From the NCBI GenBank assembly GCA_003117195.1, contig BDSI01000216.1, positions 2,501-66,500 on the forward strand: a stretch of DNA of 64,000 bases, read 5' to 3'. Under the pieces are notes generated by a model. It did no database searches. It worked only from the letters and a program-made list of their open reading frames with translations, and was not told where the DNA came from. This document shows, piece by piece, positions 1 to 9,961 of this stretch; the stretch's first letter is position 1, and the number at the start of each line of letters is the position of its first letter. Both the position numbers and the translations under genes were made by a program. This DNA comes from Eudorina sp. 2006-703-Eu-15. Lineage: Eukaryota; Chlorophyta; Chlorophyceae; Chlamydomonadales; Volvocaceae.

Positions 1-15
1 CACCGTTGCCGTACC

Positions 16-357
16 ATGCAATCTCACCACCACCACCACCACCACCACCACCACCACCACCACCACCACGAAGCCACGCACCACTCCAACACCATCCACG
101 CCACCATCACCACCACCACCGCCACTACCACCTCCGCCCCTTCGCCTCAGCAGCCGCCTCCGCAGCAGCATTCCGCGCCCCGAGGGCCCATCACGCCAAC
201 ACCTATGACACAACGCCGGCGGAGGTCCCTTGACACCCGCGGCCGCCGGGCCCTCGATCTGTTCCGGGGGGTCGCTGAAGACGTCTGCTCCAACCCCAAA
301 GCACTATTCGGCCCCGAACTCAAACCCCGTTTGAACGCAAGCCTAACACCCTCATAA
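16..357 (+). CDS. Possible 3' exon of a histidine-rich protein, unrecognised
   Basis: An open frame whose first half is the CAC-encoded histidine run followed by Thr/Pro/Ser-rich sequence. The second half is of normal composition, with Arg, Leu, Glu and Lys, and ends at three consecutive TAA stops near 355-363. The less repetitive tail (about 45 residues, including ALDLFRGVAEDV) could be the C-terminal end of a gene that enters from the left. I do not recognise a family. The alternative is chance openness caused by the CAC microsatellite. It would be convergent with the metalloproteinase gene on the other strand. Nothing in 360-619 looks coding. Confidence 0.22.
   Translation: MQSHHHHHHHHHHHHHHHEATHHSNTIHATITTTTATTTSAPSPQQPPPQQHSAPRGPITPTPMTQRRRRSLDTRGRRALDLFRGVAEDVCSNPKALFGPELKPRLNASLTPS
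25..69. repeat. (CAC)15 trinucleotide microsatellite
   Basis: A pure run of CAC triplets. In the plus frame starting at 16 it reads as about 15 histidines, in another frame as prolines or threonines. Confidence 0.95.
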
Positions 358-619
358 TAATAATGAAAACCCCGATCGAACCGCGGCCGCGTCGCATTCG
401 CATTCGCGCTCCAGTGCAGGTAGCGTAATCGTTTCGTAATTGCCCATGAACGACCCGCAGAACGCAGTCAACGTCATCACGCTGCGACCTGGAGCCAACT
501 ACGGAGCCATTTCGGTAGGTTGAGGCGACAGCACGGGGCCTCAGGGGGTGGTGCCGATGCGATGGACACCCTCGGGCGTTCCAACGACGGCCCCGAAACG
601 ACGTCGGCGCCTGTAGATG

Positions 620-3600
620 TCAGTTCAGGCCAGGTCCCGAATCTAGGGACCCTTGCCGCGTCCGGTTGCGTTTCTGAGACGGCGACGACGGCGGCGGCGG
701 CGGCAGTGGCGACGGCGGCGGCCGCGGCGAAGGCGGCGGCGGCGGCGGCAGCGACTGTGGTATCGGCAGCAACGGTGGCGGCGGCAGCGACGGCGGCAGC
801 GGTTGTGGCGGCGGCAACGGCAGCGACGGCGGCAGCGACTGTGGCGGCGGCAGCGACGGCGGCAGCGACCGTGGCGGTGGCAGAGACGGAGGCGGCGGCG
901 GCGACGACAGCCGCGGCGCCTTCCGCCGCCGCGGCGGACTCCTGGGTGGCGGCCGCGGTCGCTGCGACTTTGCCAGCGGCGGCGGTGACGGCGGTGGCGG
1001 CGCCTTCCGCAGCTTTGGCTCCGGCGGCCGCACGGGCGGCTTCAGCGGGACTTCTCCGCCGTCCGGCGGGCCCCCGACGTCGTACTCCGGCGTCGACGGT
1101 TGCGACGGCGGCGGCGCGCGCGGCGGCAGCGGCGCGCGCGGCGGCGGCGGCGGCGCCGCCCTTGTGCCCACTGGAACCCCTGGGCTCCAGGCTTCACCGC
1201 CGCCGCCGCCGTCGCCGCCGCCGCCGCCGCCGCCGTCATCGCCATCGCCGCATCCCCGGCAGACGTCAACGATTGCATGGGTGGTGTTGGCGCCCACCAC
1301 CCAAACTACGAGGCCGGATCCCGTGGATCCGCCACCCACCACGCCGCCGTTCGATGCCATCGCCGTCAACGGCCGGGGCCTGACGAACACGAAAGTCCCG
1401 TTCTGGGCGGCGGCGGGCGACGCGTCCCCCTGCGGCGGCGGCGGCGGCGGCGGCGACGCGCTGTCCACCCATACTTCACCCGGCAACAGCCGCGCCAGCA
1501 GCCTCGTGCCACGAACGTCACGCTGACTGGCGGCGCCGTACGCGTGTACGGTCACGCCTCCGGCGTACGAGTACGGAATGTCACTATCGTACGGTTCTTC
1601 CCTCGGCCTGTACTCCAGGAACAGCGTGGTGGCGGCCGCCGCCGCCGTCCAATCTGTACGGATGATGAGGAGACGCTGCCGCGCCAGCCGCGCCGCCGGC
1701 AGCACGGCGCGCTGTCGCGCGCCCGGCGGCAGCGCCGCCGACGCCAGCACGCCGCGCTGCGGCGGCGGCAGCGGCGCCGCCCACCCCAGCTGCCACGCGC
1801 GCGGCGCCGCTAGGCACCTTGTACGGCAACACATACCCATGGCACACGACCAGTCACAGTCCTCGCACGCGCCCACCCCGGAATGGCCAAGCCACAAGTT
1901 GTGCCCCAGCTCGTGCAGGTACGGCATCAGGTTGCGCGCGTAATTCCCCGACACCCACGTGTACCCGACGCCGTACGACCCGTCCTGTCGTACAGTCGCC
2001 GGCCCGAGGGTCGCAAGGCCCGTCCAGGAGCAGTTGGCGCCGGCCCAGTCCCGCATGCCGCGCGGCAGTACGAGCACCCGGTGGGAGTAACGGGACAGGT
2101 CAACGGCGTCGTCGTCGCCGCCGTCGGCGGCGGCGGCAGTGGCGGCGGCGCTGGCCGCCTCCGCCCAACCGAAGACGTCGGCGACGCTGCAGCTGAACGC
2201 GCTCCAGCTTGTGAGAGCGCCAGCGGCGGCGGCGGCGCCGCTGCCGCCGGGTGTCGCCGCCGCCGCAGCCGCCGTAACGCTGATAGTGCTGCTGACGGCG
2301 GCGGCGGAGGCGGCGGCACCGTCGATTGCGGCACTCGCCATTGGCGGCGACGACGATGCCGACGGCGGCGCTGTGTACGAGCAGGGCAGTTTGTACGGCC
2401 CAACCACGCGGGAGTTGGCGCGGTTGAGGCGCGCCGTACCGACGGAGCACGTGTCAACGTAACGCTGCAGGTTCATCCCCGTGTACGGATCCGCCAGCGG
2501 ATCGGGGATGTCTGCGTTGTCACCGCCGCTGCCGCCGCCGCTGCTGCCGCCGCCGCTGCTGCCGTCGCCGCCGCTGCTGTCAACCCCGGCCTGTTCCGCG
2601 GCGGCAGGCAGCGGTTCAAACACCAGCGCCTCCAACTCCTACAGCCATTAGTTCAGGGTTCTCAGGATTACGTATTTCCGGGCTAGTCAGGGTTAGGGTT
2701 CTAACTCTTTGGGGATTCTTCTTGTTCTTGATGATTGCATGGATGTCAGAGAGTACGGTATCAGTCATCCCGATTACGGCATCAGTCATCCAAACATGAC
2801 AACCAACATCCAAACATGACAACCAACAGGCACCCCTGCCCAGCCGAACCCAACACCCATCAGCAAACCAAAACAGGTAGCTGGCATATGCAAGGGTCAG
2901 CTCTACAAAAGAGATAAAAAGCTTTCTAGATCGTGGTTGTGGTCCATGTGGCTGTGTCGCGGAGGGCAGTCTCTCAGCGCCGGCCCCAGCTGCTGCCCGC
3001 TTCCCGTTTTGAGGTCCGCCATAGGGCCCTTGTGATGCCTGAAACCCAACCCTTTTAGCTCGAAAGGGGTCGCTAAAACACTTTAAAACCTTTGAAACCT
3101 TTGGAAACCCCTTATCAGTTATTACCTCCCGGCTGATTGCCGGACCGCCACCCAGACCGCACAGATCCACGATGATGAACAGTGCGGAGATCTCTCCACC
3201 ACCAACCAACTCCGTTTCCGTAAACTGCCGTACAAGATCATCGTATTGGTCAAGGTCTGGGGGAGGAGGCGGTGGCGGTGGCGGGTGCGGCGGCGGTGGC
3301 GGCGGTGGGGGTGGCGGCGGTGGCGGCGGTGGAAGGGATGGTGTTCGAGGCGCCGGCGAGGGCTGCGAGGGCAGCCTTGGCGGAGGAGTCGGAGGTGGGG
3401 GCGACGGCGGTGATGGTGGCGACGGAGGTGGTGACGGAGGTGGCGGCGACGGCGGCGGCTTTGGAGGTGGCGGCGACGGCGGCGGCTTTGGAGGTGGCAG
3501 CTTTGGAGGTGGCGGCGACGGCGGCGGCTTTGGAGGTGGCGGCGACGGCGGTGGCTTTGGAGGTGGCGGCGACGGCGGCGGCTTTGGAGGTGGCGGCTTT

Positions 3601-4182
3601 GGAGGTGGCGGCGACGGCGGCGGCTTTGGAGGTGTCGGTGACGGCGGTGGCTTTGAAGGTGGCGGCGACGGCGGCGATGGTGACGGTCGCGACGGCGATG
3701 ACGGTAAGGGTGGTGCTGGCACCGGTGACGGAAGCTGAGGTGACGGTGGGGTTGGTTTCAACGGTGTCGGAGGCGGCGGCAACAACGGCGACGATGGCGG
3801 CGATGACGGCGGCGATGACGGCGGCGATGGTGACGATGGGGATGGCGATGACGGCGGCGGTGAAGGCGTCGGCGACGGTGACGGTGTCAATGGTGACGGC
3901 GGCGCGGGTGACGGCGACGGTGGTGGCGGCGACGGCGGTGACGGTTGCGGCGGCGACATTAGCGGCGGTGACGGCGGGGGTGTTCGTGATAAAGGCCCTG
4001 GAGCTGACGACACCGGCGGCAGCGCCGGTAACTGCGGCGGCGGTAGGGGCGGCGGCGGTAAGGGCGGCGGCTGCGGCTGTGCTGGCGGCGGTGGCGACGG
4101 CGGCGGCGATGACGGCCCAGAAGGCGCCGACCCAGGTGCCGGCGCCGGTAGCTGCGGCTGTGCTACTGGCGGCCGTGACACT

Positions 4183-4213
<31 letters not shown>

Positions 4214-5233
4214 GGCCAGGTGGCGAACTGATGGGTTGCGGTGAAGTGATGGACATTGACGGGGAGCCCAGCGGCGGCTGCACTGGTGACGGCGGCGCCG
4301 GCGGCGGCAAGATGGGCTCTGCAGAAGCTGACGAGGGCGGCAGTGGAAGTGAAGCTGACGAGGATGGCGTAGATAGCGGCGGCGGTGGCGGCGACAGTGG
4401 CGGTGGCGACGGCAGCGGCAGCGGCGGCGCAGCTTGGTGGTACAACGGAATGTTGTACGGTAGTGGCGTCGAGCCGTACATTTGCTGTGGAGGGTACGAT
4501 ACCGAGAGCGTCGACGGCAGCATCGGCGGAGTGAGTCGCGGCACTGGGGCAGGTGCGTACGGCAGCGACGGCCGATTGGCGGCGGCGGCGGCGGACGTCA
4601 GGCCGCGGCGCAGGGGCAGCAGCAGCGGCAGCAGTGACGGCGGCGGGGTCCGCATGTACGGCAACGACAGCACCCGTGAAGGTAATCGCATCGACGGCGG
4701 TACCTGTGGATGTGGCGGCGGTGCCGCACGGTACGATGGCGGTGTACGAGACGGCGGCGCACGGGACGGCGGCGCCGGCGGCGGCGGCCGTGGGAACGCC
4801 GGCGTCGCCGGTCTGCGCGGGCGCGGCGGACTTGGTTGCGGCGGCCGCGGATGAGGCGGCTCGGCGGCGAGAGGCGGAGGACGGCGAGGCCGCGATGGGC
4901 GATCGGAAGGCACCGACGGCGGCGGCGGCTTGGGCGGCCGCGGCGGCGGCGGCTTGGGCGGCCACGGCGGCGGCGGCTTCGGCGGCGGCGGCGGCTTGGG
5001 CGGGTGTGGTGGCGGCGGCTTGGGCGGCCGCGGCGGCGGCGCCGATGCGGCCACCAGGATCGGCGTCGGCGGCATCGGCGGCATCGGCGGCTGGGGCGTC
5101 GGCGGAGGCGAAGGTGACGGCTGCGGCGGCCGTGGAGGGAACCAGGGAGGTGGTTGGCTGGCTGGTATCTGTGGGAAGGGCGGCGCGTCATTTGCAGATT
5201 GGGGTGTGGACGATGGCAGCGGCGGCAGCGTCC

Positions 5234-5277
<44 letters not shown>

Positions 5278-6809
5278 GGGGAGGTGGCCGGCAGCGTGGG
5301 GAGCGGCGAGGAAGGCGACGGCGCCGCCGGCGGCGACGCAACTGGTGCCGTACTCAGCGACGGTGACGCGACGGGCTGCAGAAGTAGCACGGGCCCCGCA
5401 GCTGGCGGCAGCGGCGGCTGCGACATGACAGAGGCAGAGGAGGATGAGGGTGGCGACGGGAGGGGCGGGGCCGATGGATGAAAGGTCGCCGGCTCCTCCG
5501 GCAGAAGCGGCGGCGCTGCCGGCGGCGGCGGCGGCGGCACCCTCGCCGCCTTCTTAGTGGGCGGTCTGGCGGGGGGCGCTGCGGGCTGCAATGGTGACGC
5601 CGCCCCCAGCTCGGGCGGTCCCGCCTGATGCTGGGGCAACGAGTCGGTATCGTCAGCCGCGCTGCTACTGCTGCTACTGCTGCTACTGCTGCTGCCGCTG
5701 ATGCTATTGCTATTGTTACTGGTACTGCTACTGCTGCTGCTACTGCTGCTGCTACTGCTGCTGCTGCTGCTGCTGGCGCCTTGCTCCTCTCTCGCGGTCG
5801 TGGCCGCCGCCACCGCCGCCGCTGCCGCCAATCCGCGCACGCTGCCTAATAAATCCACGCCACCATGTAGCGTCGCCGTCGCCGCCGTCGCCGCCGTCGC
5901 CGCCGTCGCCGCCGTCGCCGCCGTCGCCGCCGTCGCCGCCGTCGCCGCCGTCGCTGTCGTCGCCGCCGACGGACGGTCCCCAACCGCCTCACGTCCAGCA
6001 GACCGCAGCTGCCCCTCTTCCGGCTGTTCCGCCTCCGCACCCTCCCTCTCCGCCTCCGTCACCTCCGCGACTGCCTCCGCGACCGCCTCCGCCTCCGCCT
6101 CCGCCACCGCCTTAACAAACGCGCCGAAACCATGCCGTCCCCCAAGGTCCCGGCCTCCGCCCGAAGCCCTCTCCTGGAGCCCCGCCTCCGCCTCCGCCTC
6201 CGCCTCCGCCTCCGCCGCCTTGATAACGGACTCCAGCCAAGCCACACGCAGCGGCTTGCCGCTGCCGGCGGTCAGATCCGACAGCGTCCGCAGAGCCGTC
6301 CATGATAGGATGCAGCCGCCACCGCCGCCGCCGCAGCAGCAGCAGCGGCTGTACGGGTGCTCGCCCGCGTCAGCGGAAGCTTCAGTGGAACGCTCAGCGG
6401 CATCCGACACGGCGGCGGCGGTCGGTGGCGGGTGTGGCCGCCACCGCAGATCCAGGCCCGACGGCATCGCCACACCAACCCGTACGGCAGTGCCCGGCGG
6501 AGGCAGCGGAGCCGTCAGGCCTGACACGTCCAGGGGGAACCGCGCGTTGAGGAGGGCCGGGGCGTGTGTGTTTGGCCCTGCGTCCGAGGCGGATTTAGAC
6601 ACGAGCTGTTGCTGCTGGTGGAGGTCCCGTTGCGGCGGAGACGACGGTGGCATCGGCTGTAGCGTGGGCTGTAGCAGGTATTGCCCAGCCGGGCCCAGGT
6701 TGAGTTGTAGCAAGAAGCCTGCAGGAGGCTCAGACGGAGGGAGGGGAAGTAAGTAGTGGGAATAAGTTGCCGGGAGTGAGTGAGTGCAGTTACCCATAAC
6801 AAGGGAAAC
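620..6809 (-). CDS. Gametolysin-like (peptidase M11) matrix metalloproteinase with giant proline-rich region
   Basis: Two exons are clear. Exon a (about 6809-3126) has a propeptide-like start, then long Gln and Ser runs and a very long PPSPPPPKPPP-type region like algal hydroxyproline-rich glycoproteins. It ends with LFIIVDLCGLGGG, which resembles the start of the M11 catalytic unit. The intron 3125-2639 (GTAATA...TAG) joins in phase 0 to exon b (2638-620). Exon b carries the zinc-binding HELGHNLWLGH at 1915-1883 and a cysteine-rich Met-turn segment (SCAMGMCC), followed by another Pro-rich tail and a TGA at 620-622. Known volvocine gametolysins and VMPs act outside the cell on the wall or matrix, so secretion is expected, but no signal peptide is visible. 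The acceptor at 6810/6811 implies a missing 5' exon. The metzincin consensus Gly (position 8 of HExxHxxGxxH) is Trp here. The family call is firm; the 5' end is not. Confidence 0.88.
2639..3125 (-). other. Intron of the metalloproteinase gene
   Basis: Read on the minus strand it begins GTAATAACTG at 3125 and ends with CTGTAG at 2639. Removing it keeps the frame from AISRE into ELEALVFEP. Base composition is clearly lower in GC than the flanking exons, and homopolymeric coding repeats stop at its borders. Confidence 0.8.
5236..5276 (-). repeat. (CAG)n run encoding polyglutamine in the metalloproteinase
   Basis: CTG triplets on the plus strand, read as CAG on the coding strand, give about 14 consecutive glutamines inside the proline-rich region. 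Similar serine-encoding runs lie at about 5658-5776 and alternating Ala/Thr-encoding runs at about 5870-5960. Confidence 0.85.
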
Positions 6810-7055
6810 CTGCAGCGATGGCATATGTGGGGGAGGAGGGCGGGAACGGGCGGGACGGCTGCAGACGCGATCCGTGTTGGGAGGGCGATGGGTGGGCGGG
6901 GAGAGCGCGTTGGTGGCGCCCGCAACCGTCTGCAACCGTGGCCAGACCCACTCCCGCGGATTCGCGACTGTGGCTGAGTACACAGGAATACACAAATGTT
7001 GGAAATAGGTATTATCACAAAATGCATGGTTGCGGCTGCAAAAGGTCGGGCGCGC

Positions 7056-7237
7056 TCCGCAGGAAAGTCGTTAAGTTCGTTGCAAATTTTTTTAACAAAG
7101 GTTTGGCTGATAGACTCGGTAAACGCACCATCGACGATCCATATGAGCTCATGTACTGTGGTATCCCTGGACTCGCCGTGCTTGTCGAAAGAGCTACACT
7201 GCGCCAGAAGAAGATTGCCCGCGCAAATCCAAAGTAA
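7056..7237 (+). CDS. Unrecognised low-GC coding-like fragment
   Basis: Downstream of a possible acceptor (CGCTCCGCAG at about 7062) the plus frame reads about 58 residues of well-mixed composition, including FNKGLADRLGKRT and DDPYELMYCGIPGLAVL, then TAA. Codon use (AAA, GTT, GGT, ATC, TTT) differs from the GC-rich genes nearby. I do not recognise a family. It could be a terminal exon of an unseen plus-strand gene, a relic of an inserted element, or chance. Confidence 0.25.
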
Positions 7238-8142
7238 GATTAAATTTATCTGCAGCCAATTTGTATTGCGTTAGTGTGGGAAATGAATGAAGCAGGGCAG
7301 GGTAAGGCTGCATTTTTGCAGCCAAACACGGCTAGGCGTAGGACGTGTGGTATCCCATTACATTTTCGCAATGGAAAGGGGATTATTGTACCTGCATTGT
7401 CTCTCAGCGCCATTCCTGACTGCGCCGTGGATTCAATCCCTTCAGCAATCTGGAGGCCATACCGTAGCTGGAAGCGATTGCCCTACCAGTACTTTGCTTT
7501 CATGTCCATACGAATATCCTAAAGTTTCAACGTTTTTTCTGCCAGCGTCCTGGCTTTCGCTGTGCTTTGCGAGGGCCCAGGGTTATGCCTGATTCTTTCC
7601 AGCTTGCATCGTTTCCTTGGATGAAATTATTGAAACATGCCTTCAATTACGAACGAAAAGTGCAGCGAGATTCTGCCTCCAAGGTTACGGTGGTCTCTTA
7701 AGTTTGCGCCCGCCACCCACACTCCTGAACCTCCTCGCGCTGTCCGACAACACGATAAACGCGCCACCGGGGCCCATTTACGCAAACTGCAAAAGCATAT
7801 CATTTATAAGACATATCCCTGTCCTATGCAGGTGTCTTTGTTTCCTCGTCGCCTTTTCTCCGGCTGAATCACGTTTTGGTCGTACGCCACTACGTCCCAT
7901 CCGTTAAATGTATGACGAGCAGTCACCGCTGCCCGTCACCCGTCGCCAAAACACCGGTGTCAAAACAGCGATGCAATCAAAAAAGGCCTAAGGCCCAGGT
8001 CAGTCCATGCCCACACCCGCTCACCCCGTCGCGCGTCACTTCACTTAAGAGGACCCTGGCGGCGAGGGTACGGCAGTGTGCTACCGCACGTGTGTGTCCC
8101 CGGCTGAGGCCATTCCCCTCGCGCGCATCCCGCACCAATGAG

Positions 8143-8188
8143 CCCGCAGATCTCAAGGCCGCAGATCTCAAGGCCGCAGATCTCATGG
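8143..8188. repeat. Short tandem repeat, unit GCAGATCTCAAGGCC
   Basis: About three consecutive 15-bp units, the last diverging into GATCTCATG duplicates. Intergenic. Confidence 0.8.
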
Positions 8189-8638
8189 ATCTCATGGTAT
8201 TCGAGGACGGTCCATCGGGCCCAGATAGCGCATCTTGGGGGGCCCGCCGCACCCGTCAGATGCGGAGGGTGAGGAGGTGGACGGGCGGCCAAGATCCACG
8301 GGTGGATCCCGAGCGCGCACTGGCCGGTTTGATGAAAGGAAGGCGGAATGGGACCGTCCCATGGGACCCACCCCAGGCGCGATTGATAGCGGGGCAGTGT
8401 GTACGGCGATGTACGGCAGCATGGGAAGTATACAGATGTGGGGGTTACCGACAGGTCGTGCGGGATGTTGCGGGGGGCGGGGGGGTGGGATGGGGGCTGC
8501 AGGTGGGGTACGGACGTGAAAGGTGACATGCCCACGTGCGCTTGCAATGAGTCAGGCACGGAATCTGAAAGCACCCTGAGAACAACATCGAGGACTTCAA
8601 CGTCATCCTCGCGAAGAGCCCTTGTGTCCGAACCACGG

Positions 8639-8714
8639 CGGGGCTCGAGGGAAGGGGAGGGCGGCCTCATATTTATGGGGCTCGAGGGAAGGGGAGGGCG
8701 GCCTCATATTTATG
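8639..8714. repeat. Tandem duplication of a ~38-bp unit
   Basis: Two adjacent near-identical copies starting GGGGCTCGAGGGAAGGGGAG and ending CCTCATATTTATG. Intergenic, no coding context. Confidence 0.85.
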
Positions 8715-9961
8715 GAGGGGGAGGGAGCGGGGCATGGGTCGGCCGACGCATGCAGCGCGCCTCACAGTAATAATCATCGTGGCGGCGGCGGCGGCCGACG
8801 GGCCGATCCAGGGGTGGTGCTGCGCCGCGTCTTGGCCCTAGCTAGGGGGTCGGTTCGGTCGGTCGGTTATTCACAAGGCAAGGCAAGGCGAGGCAAGGCA
8901 GGCGTGATTTGCAGCACGTGATGTGCGATGGCCACAGCAGTGCGCAGGGTCATGGCCCTTGGGGTTTGGGGCCCGGCCCACGGCTCCCCAGCAGTATCCC
9001 TCCAGTAGTGGTGTTGTACGGGCTCGTGTACAGCCTCCCTCCCTTTAGCGGTGTTGTGCCACCATGCGCCATCCCATCTCGCGCGCTACGCGAGGAACCC
9101 CCCCCCGTCCGTGCCCGTGTCCGTCGAGAGGAAACCCGCCCGTGTGTGTAACCAACAACGAACTAACCGACCTACCTACCGACCGACCTGCGTGGAGTAC
9201 GGTACGGTACGGCGAGCACCAAATGCACGGTCGCGCCGTCGCCTGCGCCGTCCGCCCTCTCGCCCCTTCGCTGGCACCCTCCCCCCAAGTCGCCGGAGCT
9301 GTCAGCATTGTGATCGCCAGTATGGCCTTACCGGGAGGGTGTCACCAGGGGTCGGAATGAATGAATGAACGTTACAGCGGACCCCCGACCATGGGTCGGA
9401 ATGTGTTGTTGGGTGGAGCTGTCCAGCTGATGAGCTGTCGACGTTGTAGAGGGGGATGGACGCATGCGGCTACACCCCGAAGTCCCCGTCCGTCGGTGTG
9501 TACTGCTACTGCCGCTGTTGCTACTGGCGCAACTGTTGCTACCTCAAAGCTACCGAGGTTGCTACGCACTGGTGCTACAGTTGCTACCGCCCCGCGCGGT
9601 CGCCGGCGCTGGCGGCATCTGCTGCTCCTCACAAAACAGCGCAGGCAGCAGCGCCCCGCGGGTCACAGCGAGGCGCCGTTCACAGCATCCATGCTACTGC
9701 TCCATCAACCTTCAACCACCACCACCACTACCGCTACCACAACCTATCGCTACCTCCATCCACCACTACTGCTACCGCTAGCTACTGCCGCTGCTAGCCA
9801 ACTACGGCCGTCAACCGCCACTCCATTATCAGCTGCTGCTACTGCTGCTTCGATTGCTGCTGCTTCAGCTGCTGCTGCTGCTGCTGCTGTTATTTATACT
9901 GCTTCAGCTGTTGTTACTGCTTCAGAAGCTGCTACTGCTTCAGCTGTAGTGGTTGCTACTG

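Larger units (their letters stand above)
6815..9961. other. Gene-poor stretch between metalloproteinase and ABC-F gene
   Basis: It should hold the unresolved 5' end and promoter of the metalloproteinase (minus) and, at its right end, the 3' UTR of the ABC-F gene (minus). A minus-strand TGTAA poly(A) candidate is at 9376-9372. About 7.0-7.9 kb is noticeably less GC-rich than the rest. From 9.7 to 9.96 kb there are imperfect GCT/ACT triplet repeats. One short reading frame at 7056-7237 is listed separately. I see no other convincing exon. Confidence 0.55.

Noticed and set aside
3272..5428. Very long plus-strand Ala/Val/Gly-rich frames opposite the metalloproteinase
   Set aside because: They are frame shadows of GC-rich proline/alanine codon repeats; the minus strand carries the recognisable M11 protein and consistent splice sites.
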